The translations under genes and the position numbers were made by a program. Positions 36,168 to 43,865 of a stretch of 64,000 bases of DNA are shown in pieces; the first letter of the stretch is position 1; each line of letters starts with the position of its first letter. The stretch covers positions 19,839 to 83,838 of the forward strand of contig JBLRWC010000008.1 of assembly GCA_047921455.1 (NCBI GenBank), given 5' to 3'. The DNA comes from XN24 sp047921455 (GTDB lineage Bacteria > Pseudomonadota > Gammaproteobacteria > Steroidobacterales > XN24). The notes under the pieces are model-generated. The model was not told the DNA's origin. It made no database searches and saw only the letters and a program-made list of their open reading frames with translations.

Positions 36168-36548
36168 TCACGTCGAATAGCCCCCCGTCGCTCTAACCGC
36201 TTTTTCAACCGCACTAGCACCAGTCCAGTGCGAAGGGCGTGCGCAGCGTAGAAACTGCCTCCTCGGCACCACATACTTCGCCACGACTCCCTCACAGGGA
36301 TTGCGCTGAACGAGTAAGCGATCCGGGTAGATTGTGAGCGGGAACACCGATACGTCGGTGTGGTGTAGTAACGCCTCCAGCGCCCTCTCGTACTCCGCCA
36401 CCAATCCCCTGCATGTTGGACAGATGGTTTCCTCCATCGTGACGTAAACCAGCAGCGCAGAGAAGTCCTCTGGTGGCCGGCCTTGAGTTTTCAGCGTGAG
36501 ATCTCCGCGGTCATTCAACACCAGCACCGCTATAGAGTGAACACCCAT
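36168..36548 (-). CDS. Possible deaminase-fold fragment running through the repeat
   Basis: 126 residues from ATG at 36548, though the open frame continues upstream without a start codon to about residue -23. The segment ALLVYVTMEETICPTCRGLVAEYERAL resembles the second zinc motif (CPxC) of nucleic-acid deaminase toxins, and GVHSIAVLVLND sits where such proteins have HSE or HAE. Here the expected catalytic glutamate reads isoleucine. The C-terminal part (VVAKYVVPRR) is encoded by the 26-base direct repeat, so the reading frame crosses the cassette A/B junction. It may be a truncated, inactive toxin remnant. The deaminase link is inference from motif spacing. Confidence 0.4.
   Translation of the reverse strand: MGVHSIAVLVLNDRGDLTLKTQGRPPEDFSALLVYVTMEETICPTCRGLVAEYERALEALLHHTDVSVFPLTIYPDRLLVQRNPCEGVVAKYVVPRRQFLRCARPSHWTGASAVEKAVRATGGYST
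36231..36271 (+). repeat. Right end of cassette A, similar to right end of cassette B
   Basis: This 41-base stretch ends in CTGCCTCCTCGGCACCA and aligns with 37249-37290. Shared landmarks are CGAAG, GGCGT, CG, AGA and CTGC(C/T)TCCTCGGCACCA in the same order. The similarity extends about 27 bases beyond the tRNA-derived core, so the two cassettes share an end sequence and not merely a target site. Confidence 0.6.
36259..36284 (+). repeat. Direct repeat copy 2 (junction of cassettes A and B)
   Basis: An exact 26-base match to 34407-34432. It serves as the right end of cassette A and the left end of cassette B. The bases after the CCA (ACATACTTCGCCAC apart from its first C) belong to the left-end sequence of the family. 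Confidence 0.9.
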
Positions 36549-36682
36549 CAAAACACGGCATCCCGCTCGATTGGTGCCCGAGGCAGTATACGAATCACGG
36601 TCCCTTGCCGGTCTTCAGGGATGCAGTGCATGCGTCCAAAACTCGGGACCCTTGCCAACGAGCACTTTCGTATACATACTCA

Positions 36683-36955
36683 ATGCATATATCGATCGAA
36701 TGGGACGCCGGGAAGGCGGCGACGAATCGCAGGAAACACGGAATTAGCTTCGATGAAGCCGTCACCGCTCTGCTCGATCCGCAGGCCCTGGCCAGGGAGG
36801 ACGGGTTTGCCGAGGGCGAGACCTGCTGGATCCTGCTTGGCATGAGCGCCAGGCCGCGGCTGCTGACGGTTGTCTACACATTGCGCGGGGATGAACGAAT
36901 TCGCCTCATCTCGGCACGCAAGGCCACGCGAAGGGAGGCCGTTTTCTATGCGTAA
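36683..36955 (+). CDS. brnT: BrnT-family ribonuclease toxin
   Basis: 90 residues, the usual BrnT size. Family signatures are ISIEWDAGKAATNRRKHGISFDEA at the N terminus, then a central TCWILLGMS strand, LLTVVYTLRGDERIRLISARKATRREAVFY at the C terminus. BrnT is a RelE-like ribonuclease of type II toxin-antitoxin modules. The ATG at 36683 yields the standard N terminus; the longer frame upstream is not family-like. It overlaps brnA by 8 bases, so the pair is translationally coupled. Confidence 0.93.
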   Translation: MHISIEWDAGKAATNRRKHGISFDEAVTALLDPQALAREDGFAEGETCWILLGMSARPRLLTVVYTLRGDERIRLISARKATRREAVFYA

Positions 36956-37214
36956 AGAATACGATTTCTCGAAAGCCAAGCGGGCCAAGGACGTGCCGCA
37001 CCTGGTCAGGCTGCATACCCAGGCCAGGGGCAAGAGCCGGATCACGATCATGCTCGATAACGACCTGCTCGCCACGTTTCGAGCGAAAGCCGAGGCCGAG
37101 GGCATCGGCTACCAGACGCTGATCAACCGCACCCTCCGCCAGGCCGCGATCTCCGGACCAGTCGACGAGGCCACGCTCCGCCGGGTACTGCGCGAGGAAC
37201 TCAAGGCCGGTTGA
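36948..37214 (+). CDS. brnA: BrnA-family antitoxin
   Basis: 88 residues beginning MRKEYDFSKAKRAKDVPH, the typical BrnA start, followed by a ribbon-helix-helix region (RITIMLDNDLLATFRAKAEAEG, then YQTLINRTLRQA). BrnA neutralises BrnT and represses its own promoter in characterised modules. Such pairs stabilise mobile DNA, which fits the location inside cassette B. Confidence 0.93.
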   Translation: MRKEYDFSKAKRAKDVPHLVRLHTQARGKSRITIMLDNDLLATFRAKAEAEGIGYQTLINRTLRQAAISGPVDEATLRRVLREELKAG

Positions 37215-37248
37215 CCCGCCTCGCCCTCAGCGCAGCCCGGACACAAGC

Positions 37249-37291
37249 CGAAGTGGCGTACGAAATACAGAGGCTGCTTCCTCGGCACCAC
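37249..37291 (+). repeat. Right end of cassette B with repeat copy 3
   Basis: Positions 37279-37291 repeat the 13-base tRNA core (TCCTCGGCACCAC). The preceding 30 bases resemble the right end of cassette A. The following sequence (TCAACTTCGGTTC) shows only ACTTCG in common with the cassette left ends, so it is probably the native flank of the empty tRNA-Leu site. Confidence 0.7.
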
Positions 37292-37608
37292 TCAACTTCG
37301 GTTCAATCAAAAACGACCATGGGCCGGCTCGCGGGATTCGGGAACCGGCCCTGTGCCATCTGCAATACGCTCCAGCACGGACCCTACTTCACCCGTCAGC
37401 AACGCCACTCCATTCTCGACGTCAACCTCAGCGGTGTTCGGCGCAACCTCAACCGAAGGTGAACTTGCCGTGGCCCGCGCGCTGATTCTCAGTAAGCTTG
37501 CGCCCCGTCGCCATCGCCTTACCGGCTTCCCACAGGAACCCGAGCCGCCGCTTGCCCGTCGGGAAACTTCCAGTTGATCGAGTGGCCAGTGCCGAGCTCA
37601 ATCTTTCG
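37292..37608. other. Gene-free stretch after the cassettes
   Basis: No reading frame here looks coding. A hairpin with a perfect seven-base stem (GGGCCGG at 37321 with CCGGCCC ending at 37351, about 17 bases of loop) may be the original downstream structure of the tRNA-Leu transcript, but no T-run follows it. The rest shows nothing recognisable. Confidence 0.4.
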
Positions 37609-40368
37609 CTATTTCCGCAAAGCGAAGGAGACGTTCACGGTGACACCATCCCAGTTGTAACCACCCGCGGAGACACCCGCGACAGTAACGGTGTAATTTC
37701 CGATTGGCGTGTCATCCCTGTTCCTGCGGGGCGCCGCGGTACCCCAGGTCGCGATCGCAAAACCCTGCTCGTCGGCCGAAGCGCTACTGACGCTGGCCGT
37801 CGAAGGCCCGCTGATGGCCGCGGTGAAACTGGCGCCCGCCAGCGGCTGGTCGGCGGAATCAAGGAGCCGCGCCCGGATGGCGACATCCTCACCCTGCGCG
37901 AAGCTCGAGCCGGGCTCGAAAGTGGTGACCCTGTTGCCGCCCTTGCCGGTCGTGACCAGCCGGCCGGTCTCCAGGTCAACCGCCTTGACCGTCAATTGGG
38001 CATTTGAAGCCGGCGTGGCGCAGAGCACATTGCTGAATGCGGACTCGCATTCGGCCTTGAACGATGCCACCTTGTAGCAATACTGCTGGCCGTTGGTGAG
38101 CCCCGTATCGAGATAGCCCGTGACCCGCCCTGTCGTTGCAAGCAACTGGGCCTTGCCGCCCTGGTCGAAATAAACTCGGTAGCCAGCCACGCCGGCGTCG
38201 CTCGAATGCACATCGCTCCAGGCCAATGCAACCTGCTGATGCCCGGCCTCCGCACTGGTGAGCGAAGGCGCCGGCGCAACACAGCCGCCACCACCGGTCT
38301 CACCGATGCTGGCCTGTGCCATCAGCACCGGTGCGGCGCCGGCAGCCTCGCGGTTGTGCACCCAGAGATCCCAGATGGTGTCGCCCCAGGCGCGCAGCTG
38401 GGCAAAGAAGGGATCGGTCTGGGCGATGTAGGCTTCCTCGCCCAGGGTAAGGTTGCCCGACCCGCGAATCTCGTCCCGCAAGAACTCGATGTACTCGCGG
38501 CTAGTGGTCTGGTAGTACAGGCTCACTTCGACGCGCGCCGGATCACCCTGCAGCGTCAACGCTACTTCAGCATAGCCGCCCGCGTATTCGTCCGGCGTGA
38601 AGAATCCAGCGTTTTCCGTGCCCTGCCACACCGGCACCGAGTGCCGCTCGGCGGCATCCCCGATCCGGAAACCTTTCGGTGGGATGCGGTTGTCCTTGTA
38701 ACGATCGGTTCCCAGCACGAAGTGGAAGGTCGTTTCCTCTCCGGTCAAATCGCTGGACGGCTTCATCTCGTAGACCAGGCGATCCATGTAGATCTCGGCG
38801 CTGCCAAGTCCAGCCGGTGCAGGAAGGCCCTCCCCGAGGTACGAGTAGCTCAGGCCCTTCAGCGTCGCGGCTGCCGTGTCATAGGGATTGACCTCGTAGA
38901 CCAGCGTGCCGTCGTTCCCGTAGGCGCGGATGTTGAGGAACATCCGGCGGCCCTCGGGGAAGCCCGAAATCAGCTTGTGGCCGGTCTGGTTCTGGACCTT
39001 GAACGACAGCGCGCCGGACGTAGCGTCGTAGTGCAGATCACGGATCTCGGCGGCCAGTTCGAGTTGCTGGCGCGCCCGGTCGGCGCCGGCCAGCAGCGCC
39101 GCGGCATCGAGCCCCAGCCCCTGGCCCAGGTCCATGGTGAGCACCGTCGGTCCCTGTCGCAGGAGGCTGGCGTTGATCTCATCGTAGTTGGACGACCCGC
39201 TGACGGTGCTGGCCAGGATAGTCGGCACCCAGACGTTGCCGCCGGTGAGATCGTGGATCGGCTGGCCGCTGTTGGGGTGCTCCTCGCTCCCATCCGGACG
39301 AATCACCGAGTTCCTCTTGTCCGCGCCGGCCCCGATGCCGTCACGCATGTGGCAATCCTGGCAGGCGGCAATCTTGTTATCGGGCTGCGAGGTTACAAAC
39401 ACATCGGGCGCAAAGGGGCCGATTCCCGGCGCCCCGCCCTGCTGGCCATAGTCGGAGAGCATGAATTCCGAGAAGGTTCGCTCGACATGGGAATAGGCGA
39501 ACGACGGCTCGGACTCAGTCGTCAGCGGCCCCTTTCCATCCCCGCGAGTCCTTCCGTCCTGGGCCATATTGGCCAGCACGGCGTTCGACACGTCGTGGCA
39601 GGTCGCGCACATGTACTTGCTCTTGTGGAAGCGGCTGTAGAGCATCCGGTGACGCGCCTCGGCGTCGGCGAACGACGCGCGCTTGTCGTCGCCGCTGCTG
39701 ACGAAGTACTGGCCGGAGCCAGCCTCCGTGTAGGCGCCGCTAAAGGGCTTGGCGCCCGCGAAGAATGGCTGGCCGTCGAAGCGCCGGATGGTCCCGGCCT
39801 GCGCGAGATCCGCGTTGTAGGTATCCGCAGCCGCGGGAGCCGACAACGGGCCGGCCTCGTCCCAGTAGCCCGTCCAGTCGCCCCCCTCGCGTGTGCCGCT
39901 GTGGGTCTCATCGAAGTGCGGGTCATACATGCGATGGCAGAAGTCGCACTGCACGCCGTCGTAATCCGCGCCGGTCATAGCGGAGGCGTTCAGCGTCGTG
40001 GAGCGACCTTCCAGCCAACCTTTCGGGAAATGGCAGCGCATACACAGGTCGGCTGCGTTGGGGTTGCCCAGCACTGCGATCGAGTCCTGCGCGGCGACCA
40101 CGAAGGTCGCCCAGAACAACGGGTCGCGGGCCGCCTGCGCCATCATCGAGCCCTTCCAGTTAAAGCCGGGCTCCACCGCGGAGTTATAGCCTTCGTGGCA
40201 GTTCGTGCACCGGTTCGGCCCCTCGAGGCTCACCTGACCCGGCTGGGTCCCCGGCATGCGCACCAGCGGGTCGTCGCCGACGGGCAGCGGTTCCCATGCC
40301 TGCGCGGTGAATGAAAAAAGCAGCACCGTGAGTAAACTCACAGCTTGTGAAAATCGGTTGATCGACAT
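37609..40368 (-). CDS. Exported pentaheme c-type cytochrome with FN3 and Ig-like C-terminal domains
   Basis: 919 residues from ATG at 40368. A signal peptide (FSQAVSLLTVLLFSFTAQA) is followed by five CxxCH haem sites in the first 340 residues: CTNCH 54-58, CMRCH 109-113, CDFCH 141-145, CATCH 254-258 and CQDCH 336-340. A middle region of about 350 residues follows. A fibronectin type III-like domain lies around 705-790 (TSAEAGHQQVALAWSD, YRVYFDQGG, YCYKVASF). A final beta-rich Ig-like domain ends VNVSFALRK. The haem half recalls multihaem cytochromes of nitrogen and sulfur respiration; the terminal domains suggest surface or complex attachment. Its substrate is unknown. An FNR-type site lies upstream. 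Confidence 0.85.
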   Translation of the reverse strand: MSINRFSQAVSLLTVLLFSFTAQAWEPLPVGDDPLVRMPGTQPGQVSLEGPNRCTNCHEGYNSAVEPGFNWKGSMMAQAARDPLFWATFVVAAQDSIAVLGNPNAADLCMRCHFPKGWLEGRSTTLNASAMTGADYDGVQCDFCHRMYDPHFDETHSGTREGGDWTGYWDEAGPLSAPAAADTYNADLAQAGTIRRFDGQPFFAGAKPFSGAYTEAGSGQYFVSSGDDKRASFADAEARHRMLYSRFHKSKYMCATCHDVSNAVLANMAQDGRTRGDGKGPLTTESEPSFAYSHVERTFSEFMLSDYGQQGGAPGIGPFAPDVFVTSQPDNKIAACQDCHMRDGIGAGADKRNSVIRPDGSEEHPNSGQPIHDLTGGNVWVPTILASTVSGSSNYDEINASLLRQGPTVLTMDLGQGLGLDAAALLAGADRARQQLELAAEIRDLHYDATSGALSFKVQNQTGHKLISGFPEGRRMFLNIRAYGNDGTLVYEVNPYDTAAATLKGLSYSYLGEGLPAPAGLGSAEIYMDRLVYEMKPSSDLTGEETTFHFVLGTDRYKDNRIPPKGFRIGDAAERHSVPVWQGTENAGFFTPDEYAGGYAEVALTLQGDPARVEVSLYYQTTSREYIEFLRDEIRGSGNLTLGEEAYIAQTDPFFAQLRAWGDTIWDLWVHNREAAGAAPVLMAQASIGETGGGGCVAPAPSLTSAEAGHQQVALAWSDVHSSDAGVAGYRVYFDQGGKAQLLATTGRVTGYLDTGLTNGQQYCYKVASFKAECESAFSNVLCATPASNAQLTVKAVDLETGRLVTTGKGGNRVTTFEPGSSFAQGEDVAIRARLLDSADQPLAGASFTAAISGPSTASVSSASADEQGFAIATWGTAAPRRNRDDTPIGNYTVTVAGVSAGGYNWDGVTVNVSFALRK

Positions 40369-40425
40369 GACGTAGTTCCCCCTGGGTGTCCCGCGCGCCA
40401 CCCCTTGCGGCGGGATCGTAGAACG

Positions 40426-40467
40426 ACTCTAAATTCGCCGGCGGCGGGAACACTTGACCCAGGTCAG
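40426..40467 (-). promoter_or_regulatory. FNR/Anr-type site and -10 element for the pentaheme cytochrome gene
   Basis: TTGACCCAGGTCAG at 40454-40467 matches the FNR/Anr/Dnr dyad (TTGAT-N4-ATCAA) in the TTGAC/GTCAA variant with one end mismatch. On the minus strand TAGAGT (40431-40426) resembles a -10 hexamer. A start seven bases further (about 40419) would place the dyad centre (40460.5) at -41.5, the standard class II activation position. The start codon is 51 bases on. The geometry supports anaerobic induction; it has not been shown experimentally. Confidence 0.55.
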
Positions 40468-40482
40468 CTCTGCGGGATGTCC

Positions 40483-41066
40483 TTATAGATTTCCATGCTG
40501 CTGCGCGCCGGGCCGCGCGCGCAGCGAGTACCGTGCTACCGCCGTCTGGCCATAGGCATTCCGCAGGCAATCGAGAAATACCCGGTCGCCCGGCGGGTCG
40601 AGATCGAACACCAATCGATCCGGGTGGTAGGGACGAGCGATTCGCGCGAGCGCCGCATGCAGCGTGATCGTGCCCTGGTCGGCGAGATAGACCAGGCTTG
40701 CGGCGGTATCGGCGACCGGATAATCGACTGAGCCATCCTGCTTGGAGAGCCCCACGGACCGAAACCAGCCGGGAAAATAATCCGGGGGTAATAGTTCACC
40801 ACCTCGCCCTTGGTGATCCCGGCGGCGGGAAACAGCACCTTGTTCTCGTTGGACAGCTCGATGCGGCCATTCTCCAGCGCCTCGTCGATGGAAATATCAT
40901 CGCCGTCATCACCGGTGATATGGCGGTAGGTGTCACGATCCCAGACCTGCACGACAAACACCGGCGCTTTGCTGGACCCGCTGTCGCCCTCGCCCTGCGG
41001 TTCCGGCGTGCGCCGAAAGTCGCGTTTTGCACGAAAGCGCTTGGCCTGATCCTCACTTGCCGGCAT
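40483..41066 (-). pseudogene. Decayed ligD-like gene (PE and polymerase domain remnants)
   Basis: From ATG at 41066 the frame starts like the LigD 3'-phosphoesterase domain (RAKRDFRRTPEP, then FVVQ). It jumps to the start of a LigD polymerase domain (IELSNENKVLFPAAGITKGEVVNYYPR). Near 40775-40788 the reading frame shifts, and the polymerase domain continues in another frame (DYFPGWFRSVGLSKQDGSVDYPV, then DTAASLVYLADQGTITLH, PDRLVFDLDPPGD and VARYSLRARPGA), stopping early at 40483. The rest of the phosphoesterase, any ligase domain, about 60 residues of polymerase and the C terminus are missing. This is a multiply deleted NHEJ ligase gene and almost certainly non-functional. Confidence 0.8.
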
Positions 41067-41085
41067 CGATAAAATTCGTCCCCGG

Positions 41086-41436
41086 TTATCTTGCTTCCCG
41101 CGCCCCTGCGCAACCGATGCATAAAGTGGTGACCGGATCGGCTTCGAGGCGGCGGGGGTCGATTTCCTCGTCGCAGGACTCACAGGTACCGAAGTCGCCG
41201 TCGGCAATACGCGCCAGCGCCTGTTCGATGCGGCGGGCCAGCACCTGTCGGCGCCGCTGGGTCTCGATGGCCATGGCCTGGCCCTGCATCGCATCCATGC
41301 GCGACAGACGACCGACTGTCGTCTGGTCCAGTTCTACCACCCGTGTGGCTTCCAGCGCTGTGTCAGCATCAGCGCGCAGGTCCGCCTGCATCTGTTCCAA
41401 CCGCGCTTTGAATGATTCGAAGTTTTGGGTATCCAT
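41086..41436 (-). CDS. DksA/TraR-family zinc-finger protein
   Basis: 116 residues. A helical coiled-coil N terminus precedes the four-cysteine zinc finger CESCDEEIDPRRLEADPVTTLCIGC, with the DksA-type ARIADGDFGTCESC lead-in. It is shorter than DksA (about 150) and lacks the DxxDxA tip motif, so it is closer to YbiI/TraR-like members that bind the RNA polymerase secondary channel. It lies just upstream of the ligD remnant on the same strand. Confidence 0.88.
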   Translation of the reverse strand: MDTQNFESFKARLEQMQADLRADADTALEATRVVELDQTTVGRLSRMDAMQGQAMAIETQRRRQVLARRIEQALARIADGDFGTCESCDEEIDPRRLEADPVTTLCIGCAGAREAR

Positions 41437-41738
41437 TGCTCTTACATCCTAGTGGCCATGGCTGATTGCCGCCAGCGACGCCGGGCTGCAGATTGCATTT
41501 CTCCTGCTATCTTTAAATCAACGGGCGTGGCCGCAGGCCATGTCGGTAACCGCTGTATCAGCGCCCGACAGTCGTCTGGTTCTGAGTCGCGCCGTCGGGG
41601 CGGCGCTGGAGCTAGGCAATTCTACTTATTGCGAGACTTTCAATATATCAAGTAACCGTTGCCCGGAAGTCGGCCTATCCCGACCAGTTATTTCGCAGTC
41701 GCTCGGATGCGAGACAGGAAATCAGCAGGAGCTCAGTC
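41437..41738. other. Intergenic region between the dksA-like gene and nrfA
   Basis: About 300 bases with no convincing reading frame; it should hold divergent promoters. The clearest signal is the nrfA ribosome binding site (CAGGAG, 7 bases before the ATG). A poor FNR-like dyad occurs at 41638-41651 but matches only one half-site. No terminator is apparent. Confidence 0.4.
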
Positions 41739-43277
41739 ATGCGTTATCTCATCACCCTGGTTGCCGGCCTTTTGCTCGTCGGCGTCGCCATTGCTATCAA
41801 CGCCCAGTCCGGGGGGGCGGAAGCCAGGACGCCGGAGGGCTTCAAGATACAATCGGAATGGGAACTCGGCGAAGGCAACCTCGCCTTCAAGAACCTGCCG
41901 CACTACCAGTCGTACCTGCAAAACTACGACGACTCGCAAATGACCGAGTACGGCGGCTCAGTGCAGCACCAGAAACATAACGACTATGATCCGCTACCCA
42001 AGGGCTACAAGCACGCCCAGCCGTACCTTAAAAACCTGTGGCTCGGTTACCCGTTCAGCTACGAGTACGATCGCGCGCGCGGTCACACTTATGCGATCGA
42101 GGACGTCATGAAGATCGATCGCATCAATCGCTACAGCGAACAAGCGGGGCTGCCCACGACCTGTTTCAATTGCAAGACCAACACCATGCCCCAGCTTTAC
42201 GCGGAATATGGCGAAGAGCTCTGGGCAAAAAACTTCCACGATTTCCGCGAGCGGCACGACCCCGTCAGGCACAGCATCGGGTGCACCAATTGCCACGACC
42301 CCGAAAACCATATGCGACTCGTGATCACCAGCATTCCGCTGGCCGAAGCGCTGGAACGCCAGGGCAAGGACTGGCGGGACGCGTCGCGCAACGAAATGCG
42401 TTCGCTGGTATGCGCGCAATGCCACGTGGAGTACTACTTCGAAACCGGTGCGCATGGCGTGGCGGCGAAGCCCCATTTCCCCTGGAATGACGGCATGAAT
42501 GCCGAGGATATCTATTACTTCAAAGCCGAGGGCGATCCGGAACGCGATGGGTTCAAGGGCCAGTTCAGCGACTGGGTCCACGCAGTGTCCAAGACGCCCA
42601 TGATCAAGACCCAGCACCCCGAATACGAAATGTTCCACGATAGCGTGCACGCCCAGGCTGGCGTCAGCTGTGCCGACTGCCATATGCCGCGCGTCACCAG
42701 CGGCCCGGTACGCATCACCTCCCATCACTGGCAGTCGCCCCTGAAAAACGACGACCTGATTCGTGCTTCCTGCATGGGATGTCACTCGGACCGGACGCCA
42801 GCTGACTTGCGCGAGCGCACCGAGTACAACCAGGAGCGCGTCTGGAAGCAGCTCAACATCGCCCAGGAGAAATCGGTCCGGGCGCATGAGGCAGTGCGGC
42901 GCGCCATGGAAACACCGGGAGTCGATGAGCAACTGCTCGCCGAGGCGCGTGAAATGGTGCGCAAGGGCCAGTGGTTCTGGGACTACGTATCAGCCGAGAA
43001 CAGCGCGGGCGCACATAACCCGGTGAAGGCGATGGACACGCTGGCCTCCTCGCAACAATACAGCGACAAGGCCGTGGAACTCGCGATTCGCGCATCGAAT
43101 CACGAGATTGCGGCAGTGATGGCAACGCCCATCAAGGAACTCGTGCCGCCGATCCGCGAGCACAGTCGCAAGCTGCAGCAAAGCCAGGAGCACCTCGATT
43201 CGCACCCCTGGCTCCAATATCTGCCGCTGTTGCCTGAAGCTGAATTGATCTGGCATGGGAACCAGCGTGTCGACTGA
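41739..43277 (+). CDS. nrfA: NrfA, ammonia-forming cytochrome c nitrite reductase
   Basis: 512 residues. After a signal peptide come five haem sites: the active-site CFNCK at 142-146 (lysine-ligated), then CTNCH 182-186, CAQCH 225-229, CADCH 311-315 and CMGCH 345-349. Active-site residues appear in the expected places: arginine in YDRARGHTY (114), tyrosine in CHVEYYFETGAHG, and histidine in KTQHPEYE (293). It reduces nitrite to ammonium with six electrons in the periplasm. nrfH follows and would connect it to the quinone pool. Confidence 0.97.
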   Translation: MRYLITLVAGLLLVGVAIAINAQSGGAEARTPEGFKIQSEWELGEGNLAFKNLPHYQSYLQNYDDSQMTEYGGSVQHQKHNDYDPLPKGYKHAQPYLKNLWLGYPFSYEYDRARGHTYAIEDVMKIDRINRYSEQAGLPTTCFNCKTNTMPQLYAEYGEELWAKNFHDFRERHDPVRHSIGCTNCHDPENHMRLVITSIPLAEALERQGKDWRDASRNEMRSLVCAQCHVEYYFETGAHGVAAKPHFPWNDGMNAEDIYYFKAEGDPERDGFKGQFSDWVHAVSKTPMIKTQHPEYEMFHDSVHAQAGVSCADCHMPRVTSGPVRITSHHWQSPLKNDDLIRASCMGCHSDRTPADLRERTEYNQERVWKQLNIAQEKSVRAHEAVRRAMETPGVDEQLLAEAREMVRKGQWFWDYVSAENSAGAHNPVKAMDTLASSQQYSDKAVELAIRASNHEIAAVMATPIKELVPPIREHSRKLQQSQEHLDSHPWLQYLPLLPEAELIWHGNQRVD

Positions 43278-43358
43278 ACGCAAGGCAAGGACTGATGCAC
43301 CCCGGCAGGCTGCGTGGCTGCCGGGCTTTCACCAGGCTCACCCTGGAGAATCAAGGAA

Positions 43359-43844
43359 ATGAACAAGATCTGGATCGTCGTTATTGTCGTGGTTGTGCTG
43401 TTGCTTGCCGTCGGCGGCGTGGCCGGCCACCAGGCGACCACGACGGATGCTTTCTGCAGCTCGTGCCATGCCTATGAGCGGGCTTCCTGGGATCATGGCA
43501 TGCATCCGCACGTCGGCTGCCTTGAATGTCACACGGGCGGATTCGTGCGCGACAAGACCCAGGGCGCAAGGAAGGTTTTCCTCGTGTTTACCGGCCAGGT
43601 GGACCCGCACCATGATGAGCTGGCCAGCTATCCCGACAAGACCATGAAGAACTGCGAAGGCTGCCACATGACAGACGAGGTCGCCGAGCACCATCCGCAT
43701 TTCCGCACGCGGCATACGGAATACACGCAGGCCGCCGAGTTTTGTATCGCGTGCCACGAGGCCGGCCACGTCGAACAGATTCGTAACCAGCGCTACCTGA
43801 ACGTGCGCCGGGACGGCCAGCAAGTGCGGGGTGCGCCTCGCTGA
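43359..43844 (+). CDS. nrfH: NrfH, tetraheme quinol dehydrogenase (NapC/NirT family)
   Basis: 161 residues. One N-terminal membrane anchor (IWIVVIVVVVLLLAVGGVAG) is followed by four haem sites: CSSCH, CLECH, CEGCH and CIACH. This matches NrfH, which oxidises menaquinol and passes electrons to NrfA. The ATG at 43359 has AAGGA immediately upstream. Gene order here is nrfA-nrfH, with 81 bases between, whereas nrfH-nrfA is the usual arrangement. Confidence 0.93.
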   Translation: MNKIWIVVIVVVVLLLAVGGVAGHQATTTDAFCSSCHAYERASWDHGMHPHVGCLECHTGGFVRDKTQGARKVFLVFTGQVDPHHDELASYPDKTMKNCEGCHMTDEVAEHHPHFRTRHTEYTQAAEFCIACHEAGHVEQIRNQRYLNVRRDGQQVRGAPR

Positions 43845-43865
43845 CCCGCCTCGGCTCGCGCTGCG

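Larger units (their letters stand above)
34420..36271. mobile_element. Cassette A: tRNA-Leu-anchored unit without integrase (1852 bp)
   Basis: Bounded on the left by the intact tRNA-Leu and on the right by a copy of its 3' end (CCA at 36269-36271). Base composition falls clearly below the flanks between about 34800 and 35650. Contents are a minus-strand cysteine-rich secreted protein, an interleaved inverted repeat, and a plus-strand cysteine-rich secreted protein. No recombinase, transposase or plasmid gene is readable on either strand. The right end resembles that of cassette B over about 41 bases, and both left ends start ACATACTTCGCCAC. Either it is a remnant or it is mobilised in trans. 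Confidence 0.7.
36272..37290. mobile_element. Cassette B: second tRNA-Leu-anchored unit without integrase (1019 bp)
   Basis: Runs from repeat copy 2 to repeat copy 3 (CCA at 37288-37290). It carries most of the deaminase-like fragment on the minus strand and brnT-brnA on the plus strand. Left end ACATACTTCGCCAC and the right end are shared with cassette A. The left CGCCAC (36279-36284) is the reverse complement of GTGGCG near the right end (37253-37258), which could be paired recombinase or host-factor sites. No integrase gene is present. Confidence 0.7.

Noticed and set aside
37321..37351. GC-rich hairpin after the cassettes as an intrinsic terminator
   Set aside because: The stem is good but the loop is long and no T-run follows.
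37211..37462. Plus-strand 83-residue frame spanning repeat copy 3
   Set aside because: A cysteine pair and an arginine-rich end gave a faint ribosomal-protein look, but no family motif holds up and it has no ribosome site.
41638..41651. FNR-like dyad TTTCA-ATAT-ATCAA upstream of nrfA
   Set aside because: Only one half-site matches, and a start 41.5 bases on has no good -10 hexamer.
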